From the NCBI RefSeq assembly GCF_016919405.1, contig NZ_CP070352.1, positions 248,001 through 312,000 on the forward strand: a stretch of DNA of 64,000 bases, written 5' to 3'. Of this stretch, positions 26,664 to 35,692 are shown one piece after another. Position 1 is the stretch's first letter; each line of letters starts with the position of its first letter. The DNA is from Ensifer sp. PDNC004. GTDB taxonomy: Bacteria > Pseudomonadota > Alphaproteobacteria > Rhizobiales > Rhizobiaceae. The position numbers were made by a program, and so were the translations under genes. Below the pieces are notes generated by a model that saw only the letters and a program-made list of their open reading frames with translations, was not told the origin of the DNA and did not search any database.

Positions 26664-27251
26664 ATGCTCCGACGCCTGTACGATTGGACAATGTCGCTCG
26701 CGACACGGGAGACCGCCATTGTCTGGCTTGGCATCATTGCCTTCGTCGAAAGCTCGATCTTCCCGGTTCCGGCCGATCTTCTCCTGATCCCGATGGCGCT
26801 GGCGCGCCCGGAGCGGGCCTGGCGTTATGCTCTCGTGGCAACTGTCTGCTCGGTTCTCGGCGGCATCGCCGGCTGGTATCTCGGCCATTACGCCTTCGAC
26901 ACGCTCGCCAAACCGCTGCTCGAGTTCTACGGCAAGCTCGACACGTTCGAGCACCTGAAGGCCTCGGTCGACAGCGAGATGCTGGCGTTGCTGCTCGTCA
27001 CCTCGGGCCTGGCGCATCTGCCGCCGATCAAGGTCGTGACCATCCTTTCAGGCGCCGCCAACATCAATCTCGGCCTGTTCATCGTCTCGGCGATCATTGC
27101 CCGCGGCGCGCGATTCTTCCTGCTCGCCTGGCTGCTGCGCCGTTTCGGCGAAGAGATCCGGGATTTCCTCGAGAGGCGTCTTGGCGCGCTGGCGGGCGCG
27201 GCGGCGACAGTCCTGATCTGCCTCTTCGCCGCACACCGCTTTCTGTCCTGA
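26664..27251 (+). CDS. DedA/YqaA-family membrane protein
   Basis: 195 residues from MLRRLYDWTMSLATRE. About four or five hydrophobic segments, with the DedA-type motif FVESSIFPVPADLLLIPMAL near the start and a glycine-rich GGIAGWYLGHYAF. DedA proteins are inner-membrane lipid or ion transport factors (for example undecaprenyl-phosphate or phospholipid flippases), but the YqaA branch has no assigned substrate. It converges with the amidohydrolase gene across 16 nt. Confidence 0.85.
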   Translation: MLRRLYDWTMSLATRETAIVWLGIIAFVESSIFPVPADLLLIPMALARPERAWRYALVATVCSVLGGIAGWYLGHYAFDTLAKPLLEFYGKLDTFEHLKASVDSEMLALLLVTSGLAHLPPIKVVTILSGAANINLGLFIVSAIIARGARFFLLAWLLRRFGEEIRDFLERRLGALAGAAATVLICLFAAHRFLS

Positions 27252-27267
27252 CGGACCGCGGCCGGAA

Positions 27268-28707
27268 TTACCTGCGCGGCAGTGAGAGCGGCGCAAGTGT
27301 CCCCATTGCGCGACCCTTCGTGTCGTTCTCGGCCGCCTTGCGGCAAGCGTAGTCCTGCGCTTCCTGGAGCTTTGCGAGCGCGCCGTCATAATCGATCAAG
27401 GTCGGGCGGCCATCACTGACGACGCAAGCGCCGTCCACATGGACACGCTCGATCGCCCGCTCGGCCGCGCAATGCAGGAGATTGCGCAAGGGGTCGTAGA
27501 CCGGCTGCATGGCGTGGTGCCTGAGATCGACCACCAGGAAATCCGCCCTCGCGCCGACGGCGATCCGGCCGATGTCGTCGCGGCCGAGCGCCCGGGCACC
27601 GGCAGTCGTTGCCGCCTCGAGGATGTCGCCGGTCGAAACGTCGAAGACGGACTTGCCCGAGAGCCGCGCGCAGATCATCGCCTGGCGCATTTCTTCAAGC
27701 ATGTTGAACGGGTAGCTGTCGGTTCCGAGCGCGACGTTGACGCCGGCGCGGCGATAGCGGCCGACCGATTCCAGCGCCATGCCGCTGCGCGAGAAGGTGA
27801 CTGGGCAATGGGCGACCGTCGTCTGGCGATCGGCAAGCAGGCGCAAATCGATCTCCGTGCGCTGCCGCGTCCAGGAATGGCTGTCGACGAAGATGCAATG
27901 GCCGAGGATCAGGTCCCTGCCGAGCAGACCCAGCTTCTCGAGATACTGCACGGCCGTCAGCCCATGCCGGCGCAAAAGCTCCTCGTGCTCGGTCATGGTC
28001 TGGGCGGCGTGGATGGTGATCGGCATGCCGCGCTCACGCGCCGCCGCCACCGCATCCTGCAGCAGTTCCGGCGAGCAGGTTTCGATCTGCGACGGTGCGA
28101 CGACGCCGCCAAGGCGCCCCGAGGGGTGTGCATTCGCCGTATCGACGACCTCAAGCGCTCGCGCAAAGGCTTCGCGCCCCCGCGCCTTGTCCCAGCGGAA
28201 GTCGAGACGATGGCTGTCTTCGACGTGCCATTGTGCTTCGCGGAAACCCGGCGCGACGAAGGCGCGTGCGCCGCTTTTGGCAAGCGTCGCCAGCCAGCTC
28301 GCATGCGGGCCGGCAATATCGAGCAGCGTGGTGACACCACTGCGCATCAGGTCGCCGACCATGACAGTCAGCGACGCCTCGATCGCGTCGTCGTCGATTT
28401 CCAGAAGGTTGGAGTATTCGTAGAGCGCGTTGCCCCAAAGCGCTGCCGTCCCCATGTCCTCGAAGATGCCCTTGGAGATCGGCTCCTCGCCGGAATGGCA
28501 ATGCACGTTGACGAAGCCCGGCATGATCATCCGGTCGCGGCCGGAACTCTCGCTGGCATAAGGACCGTCATAATGGCCGCCGACATGCACGAAACCCGCG
28601 TCGTCATAGGCGACGTCGGCGTCGTTGAGATAGACATGGCCATTAAGCTCGCGGTCGAAGGCGACGAGCGTATGCGCTTTGCGGATGACGTGGATCTCTT
28701 TAGTCAT
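27268..28707 (-). CDS. Amidohydrolase, TRZ/ATZ-deaminase type, co-transcribed with an amino-acid-type importer
   Basis: 479 residues from MTKEIHVIRKAHT. Metal ligands of the amidohydrolase barrel are visible: HCH in GFVNVHCHSG, HAAQT, GHCIFVD and GTDSYPFN. This pattern is closest to chlorohydrolase/deaminase members that act on N-heterocycles, guanine or related amidines. The start codon lies inside the last codons of the upstream permease gene (8-nt overlap), so import and hydrolysis are translationally coupled. The substrate is likely something the importer brings in. The exact compound cannot be told. Confidence 0.87.
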   Translation of the reverse strand: MTKEIHVIRKAHTLVAFDRELNGHVYLNDADVAYDDAGFVHVGGHYDGPYASESSGRDRMIMPGFVNVHCHSGEEPISKGIFEDMGTAALWGNALYEYSNLLEIDDDAIEASLTVMVGDLMRSGVTTLLDIAGPHASWLATLAKSGARAFVAPGFREAQWHVEDSHRLDFRWDKARGREAFARALEVVDTANAHPSGRLGGVVAPSQIETCSPELLQDAVAAARERGMPITIHAAQTMTEHEELLRRHGLTAVQYLEKLGLLGRDLILGHCIFVDSHSWTRQRTEIDLRLLADRQTTVAHCPVTFSRSGMALESVGRYRRAGVNVALGTDSYPFNMLEEMRQAMICARLSGKSVFDVSTGDILEAATTAGARALGRDDIGRIAVGARADFLVVDLRHHAMQPVYDPLRNLLHCAAERAIERVHVDGACVVSDGRPTLIDYDGALAKLQEAQDYACRKAAENDTKGRAMGTLAPLSLPRR

Positions 28708-29806
28708 GCGTGGTCCTGAAATATTGCTCGAGGAAACGGCTGTAAGCCCCCATAAGGGCGCTGAAAACGAAGTATACGACAGCGGCGAAGACATAACCCT
28801 CCAGCACTGCGATACCCTGCCATTGCGGGTCGCGCATGGCGGTGCGGACGGTATCGAGGAAGTCGAGCAGGCCGACGATCGTCACCAGCGTCGTATCCTG
28901 GAAGAAGCCGATGAACAGACTGACCAAGGGCGGTATGACCTTCTTCAGCGCCTGCGGCAGCACGATCTTGCGCATGATCTGCCAGTAATGCAGACCGAGC
29001 GAATGGCCGGCCTCGACCTGCCCCTTGGGAACCGCCTGCAGGCCGCCGCGCACGATCTCGGCGATATAGGCCGCGGCAAACAGGATGATCGCCACCTGCG
29101 CCCGAACGAGCTTGTCGATGGTGATGCCATTGGGCATGAACAGGGGCAGCATGACGGTCGCCATGAACAGAATGCTGATCAGCGGCACCCCGCGCACGAT
29201 CTCGATGAAACCGACGCCGAGAACGCGGATTGCCGGAAGGTTCGACGCACGGGCGAGCGCCAGCGCAATGCCAAGTGGGAGCGCGCAGGCAAGCCCGATG
29301 AAGGAGAGCATGAAGGAGAGCGGCAGCCCGCCCCATTGCGTCGTGGGCACGACCGTCAGGCCGAAATAGCCACCCGCCATCAGCACATAGAGCACCGGCA
29401 GGACGACGGCCACCCAGGCGACCAGCAGCCCCCGCCCCCAGACCTTCGGCACCATCGAGACGAGGCAGGCGCCGAGAAACAGAAGCATCGCCGTCAGCGG
29501 GCGCCATTGCTCTTCAAAGGGATAAAAGCCGAAAAAGATGTAGCGCATCTTCGCCGACAGGAACGGCCAGCAGGCGCCGCTCGTCGCCTTGCATTCCGCC
29601 GGCGTGCCGACAAAGGTGGCGTCGACGAAGAGCCAGCCGATTGCGAGCTTGGCGAGCGCAAAGACCGTGCCGAGGCAAAGGATGGTGATCAGCGCATTGC
29701 CGGGCGTGCCGAAATAGGCGCTGAGCCAGCGGCTGCGCGATGCCGGTGGAGCTTCGCGGCTTGGCGCAAGCGTCGCATTGCTCACGAGGGTGTCGACCTG
29801 TGTCAT
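28700..29806 (-). CDS. Amino-acid ABC importer permease, AapM-like
   Basis: 368 residues, polar amino-acid permease family (HAAT), with eight or so membrane segments and the inner-membrane coupling motif EIVRGGLQAVPKGQVEAGHS. The N-terminal 170 residues are an extra region typical of AapM/BztC, longer than simple HisM types. It pairs with the next permease gene across 3 nt. No ATPase gene lies in the cluster. Confidence 0.92.
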   Translation of the reverse strand: MTQVDTLVSNATLAPSREAPPASRSRWLSAYFGTPGNALITILCLGTVFALAKLAIGWLFVDATFVGTPAECKATSGACWPFLSAKMRYIFFGFYPFEEQWRPLTAMLLFLGACLVSMVPKVWGRGLLVAWVAVVLPVLYVLMAGGYFGLTVVPTTQWGGLPLSFMLSFIGLACALPLGIALALARASNLPAIRVLGVGFIEIVRGVPLISILFMATVMLPLFMPNGITIDKLVRAQVAIILFAAAYIAEIVRGGLQAVPKGQVEAGHSLGLHYWQIMRKIVLPQALKKVIPPLVSLFIGFFQDTTLVTIVGLLDFLDTVRTAMRDPQWQGIAVLEGYVFAAVVYFVFSALMGAYSRFLEQYFRTTHD

Positions 29807-29809
29807 GGC

Positions 29810-30958
29810 TCAGCGCTCCCTCAGCGCGACCCGCGCATTGTACCAGTTCATCACCAGCGAGATCAGGATCGACAGGCCGAGATAGACTCCCATGAAAATG
29901 GCAATGGCTTCAATCGCCTGGCCCGTCTGGTTCATAATCGTGTTTGAGACCATCACCAGATCCGGATAGCCGATGGCGATCGCGAGCGAGCTGTTCTTGA
30001 ACACGGTCAGATAGGTGTTGGTGAGCGGCGGAATGATGATACGCAGCGCCTGCGGCAGGATCACAAGCTTCAGCGTGCGCGCCCGCGACAGGCCGAGTGC
30101 CGTCGCTGCCTCCCACTGCCCTTTGCTCACCGCCTGGATGCCGGCGCGAACGATTTCAGCGACATTGGCCGACACGCTGAGCGTGAGGCCGAGCAGAAGC
30201 GCCACGAATTCGGGGCGCAGGTGGTAGCCGCCGCTCAGGCGGAAGCGGCCGAGTTCCGGCACATCCCAAGCGACCGAGATGTTTGCGAAGAGCAGGGTTG
30301 CTACGAGCGGCAACAGAAACGCGGTCGCTGCGAACAGAGCAATCGGCCGCTCCATGCCGGTGACGATGCGGCGGCGGCCGAGAACGCGCACGGTGACGAA
30401 GGCGGCGGCAACGCCGACGACCAAGGCGGCGGCCAGCGCGGCGAAACCGCTCTGCCAGTGCAGAGCCGGCGTTACCAGACCGCTGTTCGACAGAAACACG
30501 CCGGGCAGCATCTCGATCGCCTGCTTGACCGGCGGAAAGACGGAAATGATCAGCGAGTACCAGAGCAGCAGGTAAAGCAGCAGCGGCACGTTGCGCAGCG
30601 CTTCCACATAGGCAAGCATCAGCCGCGACAACACCGGATTGTGCGACAGCCGCCCGATGCCGACCAATAGCCCAAGAACGGTGCCAAACAGGGCGGCGAG
30701 CAGCGAAACCTTGACGGTGTTGGCGATGCCGACGAGGATCGCGCGGCCGATCGTATCGGTCGGCTCATAGGTGATGGCGGATTCGGTAATGACGAATCCG
30801 GCCTGGCGGGCCAGGAAGCCGAAACCGGTCGCAATATCCTGCTTGGCAAGATTGGCGCTTGCGGTGCTGAACATCACCCAGGCGACGAGCAGCACGACGC
30901 CGACGGCGATCACTTGATAAAGATAGGCGCGAATGCGCGCATCATAAAACAGGGGCAT
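29810..30958 (-). CDS. Amino-acid ABC importer permease, AapQ-like
   Basis: 382 residues from MPLFYDARIRAY with AAGGGA 9 nt upstream. AapQ/BztB-type layout: a membrane helix, a long periplasmic segment, then the conserved permease core with EIVRAGIQAVSKGQWEAATA. With the AapM-like partner it makes the heterodimeric channel. A stable hairpin separates it from the binding-protein gene. Confidence 0.92.
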   Translation of the reverse strand: MPLFYDARIRAYLYQVIAVGVVLLVAWVMFSTASANLAKQDIATGFGFLARQAGFVITESAITYEPTDTIGRAILVGIANTVKVSLLAALFGTVLGLLVGIGRLSHNPVLSRLMLAYVEALRNVPLLLYLLLWYSLIISVFPPVKQAIEMLPGVFLSNSGLVTPALHWQSGFAALAAALVVGVAAAFVTVRVLGRRRIVTGMERPIALFAATAFLLPLVATLLFANISVAWDVPELGRFRLSGGYHLRPEFVALLLGLTLSVSANVAEIVRAGIQAVSKGQWEAATALGLSRARTLKLVILPQALRIIIPPLTNTYLTVFKNSSLAIAIGYPDLVMVSNTIMNQTGQAIEAIAIFMGVYLGLSILISLVMNWYNARVALRER

Positions 30959-31101
30959 CGGCACCCGTCCCTTGGAGCACAATGATCTCGGGCCGGCACG
31001 ACCCAAGATCATAACCTGATCGATTTCCATCGTTTATAATACGGGCGGCATGCCGCGCGAACTCTCCACAGGCCGCTTAGGGAGCACCATGTGGAGACGT
31101 G

Positions 31102-31124
31102 GACCCGCGCGAAACGCGCGGGCC
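31102..31124 (-). terminator. Intercistronic hairpin between binding protein and permeases
   Basis: CCCGCGCG and CGCGCGGG pair perfectly over an AAA loop, 10 nt past the binding-protein stop. No T-run follows. Such hairpins stabilise the upstream mRNA or attenuate read-through, so that the binding protein is made in excess of the permeases. Confidence 0.6.
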
Positions 31125-31133
31125 CGTCAATTC

Positions 31134-32165
31134 TCAACGGAACGGCGGTGCGTAGAGCAGTCCGCCTTCGCTCCAGCGCGTGTTCGGACCACGCGTCAGG
31201 CCGAGTGCGGTCTTGGTGCCGAGGTTACGCTCGAAGACTTCGCCGTAGTTCCCGACGCCCTTGATGATGTTGTAGCCCCACTTGTTGTCGAGGTTCAGCA
31301 TCTTGCCGAGTTCTTCGCTGACGCCGAGCATGCGCTGGATCTCCGGATCCTCGCTCTTGGTCATCTCGTCGACATTGGCTTGGGTGATCCCACGCTCTTC
31401 GGCCGCCATCAGCATCCAGGCAGACCAGGAGACGATGTCACGCCAGTTGGAATCGTTCTGGCGAACGGCGGGCGCCAGCGGTTCCTTGGAGATGGTTTCC
31501 GGCAGGACGACGTAATCATCCGGGTTGTTGGCAACGGCGCGGATCGAGGCAAGGTCCGAACGGTCGGACGAGATCGCCTCGCAACGGCCGGAGAAGAAGG
31601 CGTTGCGGTTTTCGTCCGGGCTTTCGAAGACAACCAGTTCGAACTTGCCGCCGATCGAGCGGAAGAAGTCGCTGAGGTTCTGGGCGGTCGTGGTGCCCGG
31701 CAGCGTGCAGATCGCCGCGTCGGTGAGTTCCTTGGCACTGCTGACGCCGAGCGACTTCGGCACCATCAGACCCTGGCCGTCGTAGAAGACGGTCGGACCG
31801 AAATCGAGCCCGAGCGAGGTTTCGCGCGAGAAGGTCATGGTCGTCTGGCGCGACAGCATGTCGATCTCGCCGGACTGAAGCGCCTGGAAGCGCGTATTGA
31901 TGTTGGTGAGGACGAAGTCGACCTTTTCCGGGTCGCCGAATACGGCTGCCGCCACGGCGCGGCAGACGTCGACGTCGAAGCCCTCCATGTGCCCCTTGGC
32001 ATCGGCCGTCGCAAAGCCCGGCGTGCTCATCGAGACGCCGCAGATCAGCTTGCCGCGCGCCTTTACGGTTTCGAGCGTCGTCGCAGCGTTGGCAGTGGTC
32101 GCGGCCACCAGGCCGACGGCGATGCCGGCAACTGTCGCACAGAGCTGCAGAATCCTGCTGTTCAT
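31134..32165 (-). CDS. Amino-acid ABC importer binding protein, AapJ-like
   Basis: 343 residues with a signal peptide (cleavage near TTANA). The mature protein follows the polar amino-acid SBP pattern: TLETVKARGKLICGVS, GFDVDVCRAVAAAVFGD, and an Asp/Arg-bearing loop (CEAISSDRSDLASIR). AapJ and BztA have broad amino-acid specificity. It is transcribed in front of the two permease genes and the amidohydrolase. A 14-bp palindrome lies upstream, next to a divergent GntR gene. Confidence 0.93.
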   Translation of the reverse strand: MNSRILQLCATVAGIAVGLVAATTANAATTLETVKARGKLICGVSMSTPGFATADAKGHMEGFDVDVCRAVAAAVFGDPEKVDFVLTNINTRFQALQSGEIDMLSRQTTMTFSRETSLGLDFGPTVFYDGQGLMVPKSLGVSSAKELTDAAICTLPGTTTAQNLSDFFRSIGGKFELVVFESPDENRNAFFSGRCEAISSDRSDLASIRAVANNPDDYVVLPETISKEPLAPAVRQNDSNWRDIVSWSAWMLMAAEERGITQANVDEMTKSEDPEIQRMLGVSEELGKMLNLDNKWGYNIIKGVGNYGEVFERNLGTKTALGLTRGPNTRWSEGGLLYAPPFR

Positions 32166-32270
32166 GAATTCCCTCCCATTGGCTGTTCCCTTTCAGGCCT
32201 TCTCAGGTCGCACGGCCCTCTCCGCACGCCTCCTCCCGAACCGGCCGGCGCCGCATTGTTTGTCGGCGCC

Positions 32271-32280
32271 TGCAATTGCA
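32271..32280. promoter_or_regulatory. 10-bp palindrome in the aapJ/gntR intergenic region
   Basis: TGCAATTGCA, self-complementary. It lies 30 bp from a second palindrome, between aapJ and gntR. A perfect 7-bp hairpin (GGCGCCG/CGGCGCC, 32247-32270) adjoins it and may be part of the aapJ leader. Confidence 0.3.
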
Positions 32281-32308
32281 TACGGCAAGAGAATACAAAT
32301 ATCAACAT

Positions 32309-32322
32309 TATTGTATACAATA
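32309..32322. promoter_or_regulatory. GntR-type operator palindrome
   Basis: TATTGTATACAATA is a perfect 14-bp palindrome with core TTGTATACAA, the usual shape of FadR/FCD-subfamily GntR operators. It lies in the divergent region between the aapJ-like gene and the gntR gene, so the regulator probably controls both. Confidence 0.65.
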
Positions 32323-32362
32323 TTGACGACCATTTCGACGGGCGTTATCGAAGACGAGGGAC

Positions 32363-33091
32363 ATGTTCGGCCGGTCTCCGATCGGCCCGTTGGGGGAGGC
32401 AACCTTGTCTGAGAAATCTAGCCGCAGCGAAGTGGTCTACAAGCTCTTGCGCCAGGCGATCCTGGAGCAGGCCCTAAGGCCCGGAACAAAGCTTTCCGAA
32501 GACACGATCGCCGACCATTTCAAGGTCAGCCGCACCAGCGTCCGGGCGGCCCTGGTCCGGCTCAACGCGGAAGGCATCGTCGATTTGCGCGCCAACAAGG
32601 GCGCCTGCGTGGCCGAGCCGACATTGGAGGAAGCCCGTGACATCTTCGCGCTGAGGCGCATGCTCGAAGCCGAGGTGATCCGGCGGCTCGTCGCCGATCT
32701 CGACGCTGCCGGCGTCAAGCGGCTGCAGCAGCATGTGAAGCAGGAGGAGACTGCACTTTCCGACCATGGACCGCTTTCGATCCGATTGGCCGGCGAATTC
32801 CACATCCTGCTTGCCGAACTCACAGGTTCGCAGGCGCTGACGCGGTTCGTCCGCGAGATCGTCTCGCGCTGTTCCCTGATCCTTGCCCGGTTCGCGCGGC
32901 TGCATTCGCCGGAATGCGCCGTCGACGAGCATGTCCAGATCATCCGTGCCCTGCAATCGCGCGACACCGCCACGGCGGAGCGGATCATGCTTGAACACCT
33001 CGACGCGGTCGAGCTTCGCGCCGAACTCGACACCGACAAGACCGAGCCGGACATCTCCGCGATCCTGCAGCGCTACGCCCGCAAGGGCTGA
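32363..33091 (+). CDS. GntR-family regulator, FadR/FCD subfamily
   Basis: 242 residues from ATG 32363. A TTG at 32405 has a stronger ribosome site (GGGGGAGG, 5-nt spacing) and would give 228 residues. A winged helix at the N-terminus (LSEDTIADHFKVSRTSVRAA) is followed by an FCD all-helical ligand domain with its metal-type residues in FHILLAELTG and VDEHVQIIRAL. It is divergent from the amino-acid importer, with a fitting operator between them. FCD regulators usually sense small carboxylates or amino-acid derivatives. Confidence 0.9.
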   Translation: MFGRSPIGPLGEATLSEKSSRSEVVYKLLRQAILEQALRPGTKLSEDTIADHFKVSRTSVRAALVRLNAEGIVDLRANKGACVAEPTLEEARDIFALRRMLEAEVIRRLVADLDAAGVKRLQQHVKQEETALSDHGPLSIRLAGEFHILLAELTGSQALTRFVREIVSRCSLILARFARLHSPECAVDEHVQIIRALQSRDTATAERIMLEHLDAVELRAELDTDKTEPDISAILQRYARKG

Positions 33092-33256
33092 CGCTGCACC
33101 CGCCGTTTCCGGCGCAAGCGGTCGCGGATACGACTTTCTTTCGCCGATCTGCGGCACCATCTGTCGCGTGGCAACACACCAGGCGCGGCATCTGCCTCCA
33201 ATATCTGCAACGTTACCGGTTACGCCGGGTGGGTCTTGCAAGGGAGGGAGTAAGGC

Positions 33257-34846
33257 ATGCCGATTGAACTGGAATTCATGAGCAAGCAGGTTGCCGCGGG
33301 CCGGCTGTCGCGACGGGAGTTTCTCGGACGCGCCGCAGCACTGGGGATAACCGCCGCCTCGGCGAACCTGCTGCTCGGCCAGGCGGCCCGCGCCGCAGGG
33401 CCAGTCAAGGGTGGAACACTCAAGGCGGGCCTCGTCGGCGGGGAATCGACAAACAGCCTGGACCCGGCAACGTGGGCAAGCCAGGTTCCCTATACGCTCG
33501 GGCGCTGCTGGGGTGAACAGCTTGTCGAAGTCTCGCCGACCGGCGAGATCGAGTACCGGCTTGCGGAAGCCTACGAGGCGACGCCGGACGCCAAGACCTG
33601 GCGCTTCAAGATCCGCAAGGACGTGACCTTCCACAACGGCAAGGAACTGACCCCGGCCGACGTGGTGGCGACGCTGGAGCGGCATGGCGACGCGGACTCC
33701 AAGTCTGCGGCCCTGCCCTTCGTTCAGGACTTCGAGACGATCAAGGTCGATGGCGACAGCGTCGTCATCACGTTGCGCGCGCCCAATGCCGACCTGCCCT
33801 ACATCGTCAGCGATTACCACCTGATGATCCAGCCGAACGGCGGCAAGGACGACCCGACGGCGGGCATCGGCACCGGTCCCTACAAGGTCGTTTCCAACGA
33901 ACCGGGCGTCAAACACATCGCGGAGCGGCACGAAGGCTATTGGGGCTCGGCCGAGCGCGGCCATGCCGATCAGATCGAAATCGCTGTCATCAACGATTCG
34001 ACCGCGCGCACCGCGGCTCTCCAGAGCGGCCAGATCCACATGATCAACCGCATCGAGCCCAAGGTCGTCGCCCTGATCAGCCGCCTTCCGGGCGTCGTCA
34101 TCCGCAACGTTCCCGGCAAGGGCCACTATGTCTTCATCGCCCATTGCAACACGGCGCCCTTCGACAACAACGACCTGCGCCTGGCACTGAAATATGCCGT
34201 CGATCGCGAGGAGATGGTGTCGAAGGTCCTCGCCGGCTACGGCACGGTCGGCAACGACACGCCGATGATCAAGGGCTATCCGCTGTTCGACAACGACATC
34301 GAGCAGCGCGTCTTCGATCCGGAGAAGGCAAAATTCTACTACAAGAAATCCGGCCACAGCGGCTCGGTGCTGCTTCGGACCTCCGATGTCGCCTTCCCCG
34401 GCGCCGTCGATGCGGCGCAGCTGTTCCAAATGAGCGCCGCCAAGTGCGGGATCACCATCGACCTGAAGCGCGAACCGGGCGACGGCTACTGGTCGGACGT
34501 CTGGAACAAGCAGCCCTTCAGCATGTCCTATTGGACCGGACGGCCGACGCAGGACCAGGTCTATTCGATCGCCTATCTCTCCAAGGCCGAGTGGAACGAC
34601 ACCCGCTTCTTCCGCGAGGACTTCGACAAGCTGATATTCGCGGCGCGCGCTGAACTCGACAACGCCAAGCGCAAGGCGCTCTACCGTCAGGCGACGGTGA
34701 TCCTGCGCGACGAAGGCGGCGTCATCGTGCCGATGTTCAACAACTACATCGACGCGACCAACGACAAGGTCGGCGGCTGGATCGACGATCCGAACGGCGA
34801 ACTGATGGGCGGGCACGCACTGACGAAATGCTGGCTCAACGCCTAA
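33257..34846 (+). CDS. Tat-exported ABC binding protein, family 5 (peptide/nickel type), orphan
   Basis: 529 residues. A twin-arginine signal (SRREFLGRAA, residues 18-27) is followed by the family-5 fold (RFKIRKDVTFHNGKELTPAD in the usual position). GGGAGGGAG precedes the start. These proteins carry peptides, glutathione, opines or other larger solutes. No permease or ATPase is adjacent, so it must use components encoded elsewhere, or a sensing role is possible. It lies 165 nt after gntR on the same strand. Confidence 0.87.
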   Translation: MPIELEFMSKQVAAGRLSRREFLGRAAALGITAASANLLLGQAARAAGPVKGGTLKAGLVGGESTNSLDPATWASQVPYTLGRCWGEQLVEVSPTGEIEYRLAEAYEATPDAKTWRFKIRKDVTFHNGKELTPADVVATLERHGDADSKSAALPFVQDFETIKVDGDSVVITLRAPNADLPYIVSDYHLMIQPNGGKDDPTAGIGTGPYKVVSNEPGVKHIAERHEGYWGSAERGHADQIEIAVINDSTARTAALQSGQIHMINRIEPKVVALISRLPGVVIRNVPGKGHYVFIAHCNTAPFDNNDLRLALKYAVDREEMVSKVLAGYGTVGNDTPMIKGYPLFDNDIEQRVFDPEKAKFYYKKSGHSGSVLLRTSDVAFPGAVDAAQLFQMSAAKCGITIDLKREPGDGYWSDVWNKQPFSMSYWTGRPTQDQVYSIAYLSKAEWNDTRFFREDFDKLIFAARAELDNAKRKALYRQATVILRDEGGVIVPMFNNYIDATNDKVGGWIDDPNGELMGGHALTKCWLNA

Positions 34847-34862
34847 GCTGGCGACGCAATGA

Positions 34863-34887
34863 CGGGAGGTCGGCAAGCGGCCTCCCG
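34863..34887 (+). terminator. Hairpin after the family-5 binding protein
   Basis: CGGGAGG and CCTCCCG pair around an 11-nt loop, shortly after the stop at 34846. No T-run. It also lies before the stop of the convergent HAD gene and may serve both strands. Confidence 0.55.
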
Positions 34888-34904
34888 GCCTCAACGACGG
34901 TATT

Positions 34905-35579
34905 TCAAGCGGTCGGGCGCAACGATACCGTGCCGTCAGTTGCGCGCTCCACCGCGATGTCGTGGTAGCGGGCGAGCGTCATGTGCGGCGTGCCTTCGGC
35001 GGCCGCATGCGCGCCGGTGACGACGACGACATCGGCCCCGGCGGCGAGCCCGGCCAGGATTCCGGCCGGCGCATCTTCGAACACCAGGCAGTCTTCCGCA
35101 CGCACGCCCAGCCGCTCGGCCGCCATCCGGTAGCCCTGCGGATCGGGCTTGCCGATGGAAACATCCTCGCCGGTGATCATCAGTTGCGGCGTCGGAATGC
35201 CGGCGGCGGCGAGACGGCGCACGGCGAGGTCCAGCGGCGCGGACGTCACGATCGCCCACCGTTCCGGCGGCAGCGAATTCAGGAAGTCGACCGCGCCGGG
35301 GATCTCGACAATGCCTTCGACGTCGGCGATTTCCGCAAGAGCCAGGTCATAGGCTTCCCTCTCCGGGTCGATGTTCGGCAGCTCGAGATTACGGATCGTA
35401 TCGACGGCGCGCACGCCATGCACGGTCTTGGTAAATTCGACCGGGTCGAGACCGTTGCGCTCCGCCCAGGCGCCCCAGACGCGCTCGACCACGGCCATGG
35501 AGTTCAGCAACGTGCCATCCATATCGAACAGCAGGGCAGCAAAATTCTTCGTGAAAACGGATGAAGGCGCGGCGTCCAA
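34905..35579 (-). CDS. HAD-superfamily sugar-phosphatase-like hydrolase
   Basis: 224 residues if started at the TTG at 35579, which has GGGG at a suitable distance. A longer frame back to GTG 35639 is less convincing. Motif I is DMDGTLLNSM (nucleophile Asp and the second Asp), motif II is the Ser/Thr in IVTSAP, and motif III/IV are GKPDPQGY and FEDAPAG. This is subfamily IA with a helical cap, close to phosphosugar or phosphoglycolate phosphatases. The exact substrate is unknown. Confidence 0.82.
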   Translation of the reverse strand: MDAAPSSVFTKNFAALLFDMDGTLLNSMAVVERVWGAWAERNGLDPVEFTKTVHGVRAVDTIRNLELPNIDPEREAYDLALAEIADVEGIVEIPGAVDFLNSLPPERWAIVTSAPLDLAVRRLAAAGIPTPQLMITGEDVSIGKPDPQGYRMAAERLGVRAEDCLVFEDAPAGILAGLAAGADVVVVTGAHAAAEGTPHMTLARYHDIAVERATDGTVSLRPTA

Positions 35580-35692
35580 GGCAATCCCCTGAGATGATGA
35601 GACGGGCGGCAAAGGCTTCGCCCAGCGGAGAAGCCACACCTACTACCGCAGAGCCGCCCGCACAATGCCATTTACACCACCGATGCTACCAC

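Noticed and set aside
32474..34894. An 806-codon open frame antisense to gntR and the family-5 binding protein
   Set aside because: Composition artefact of high-GC coding DNA; its protein sequence is Arg/Gly/Asp/Val-rich with no motif.
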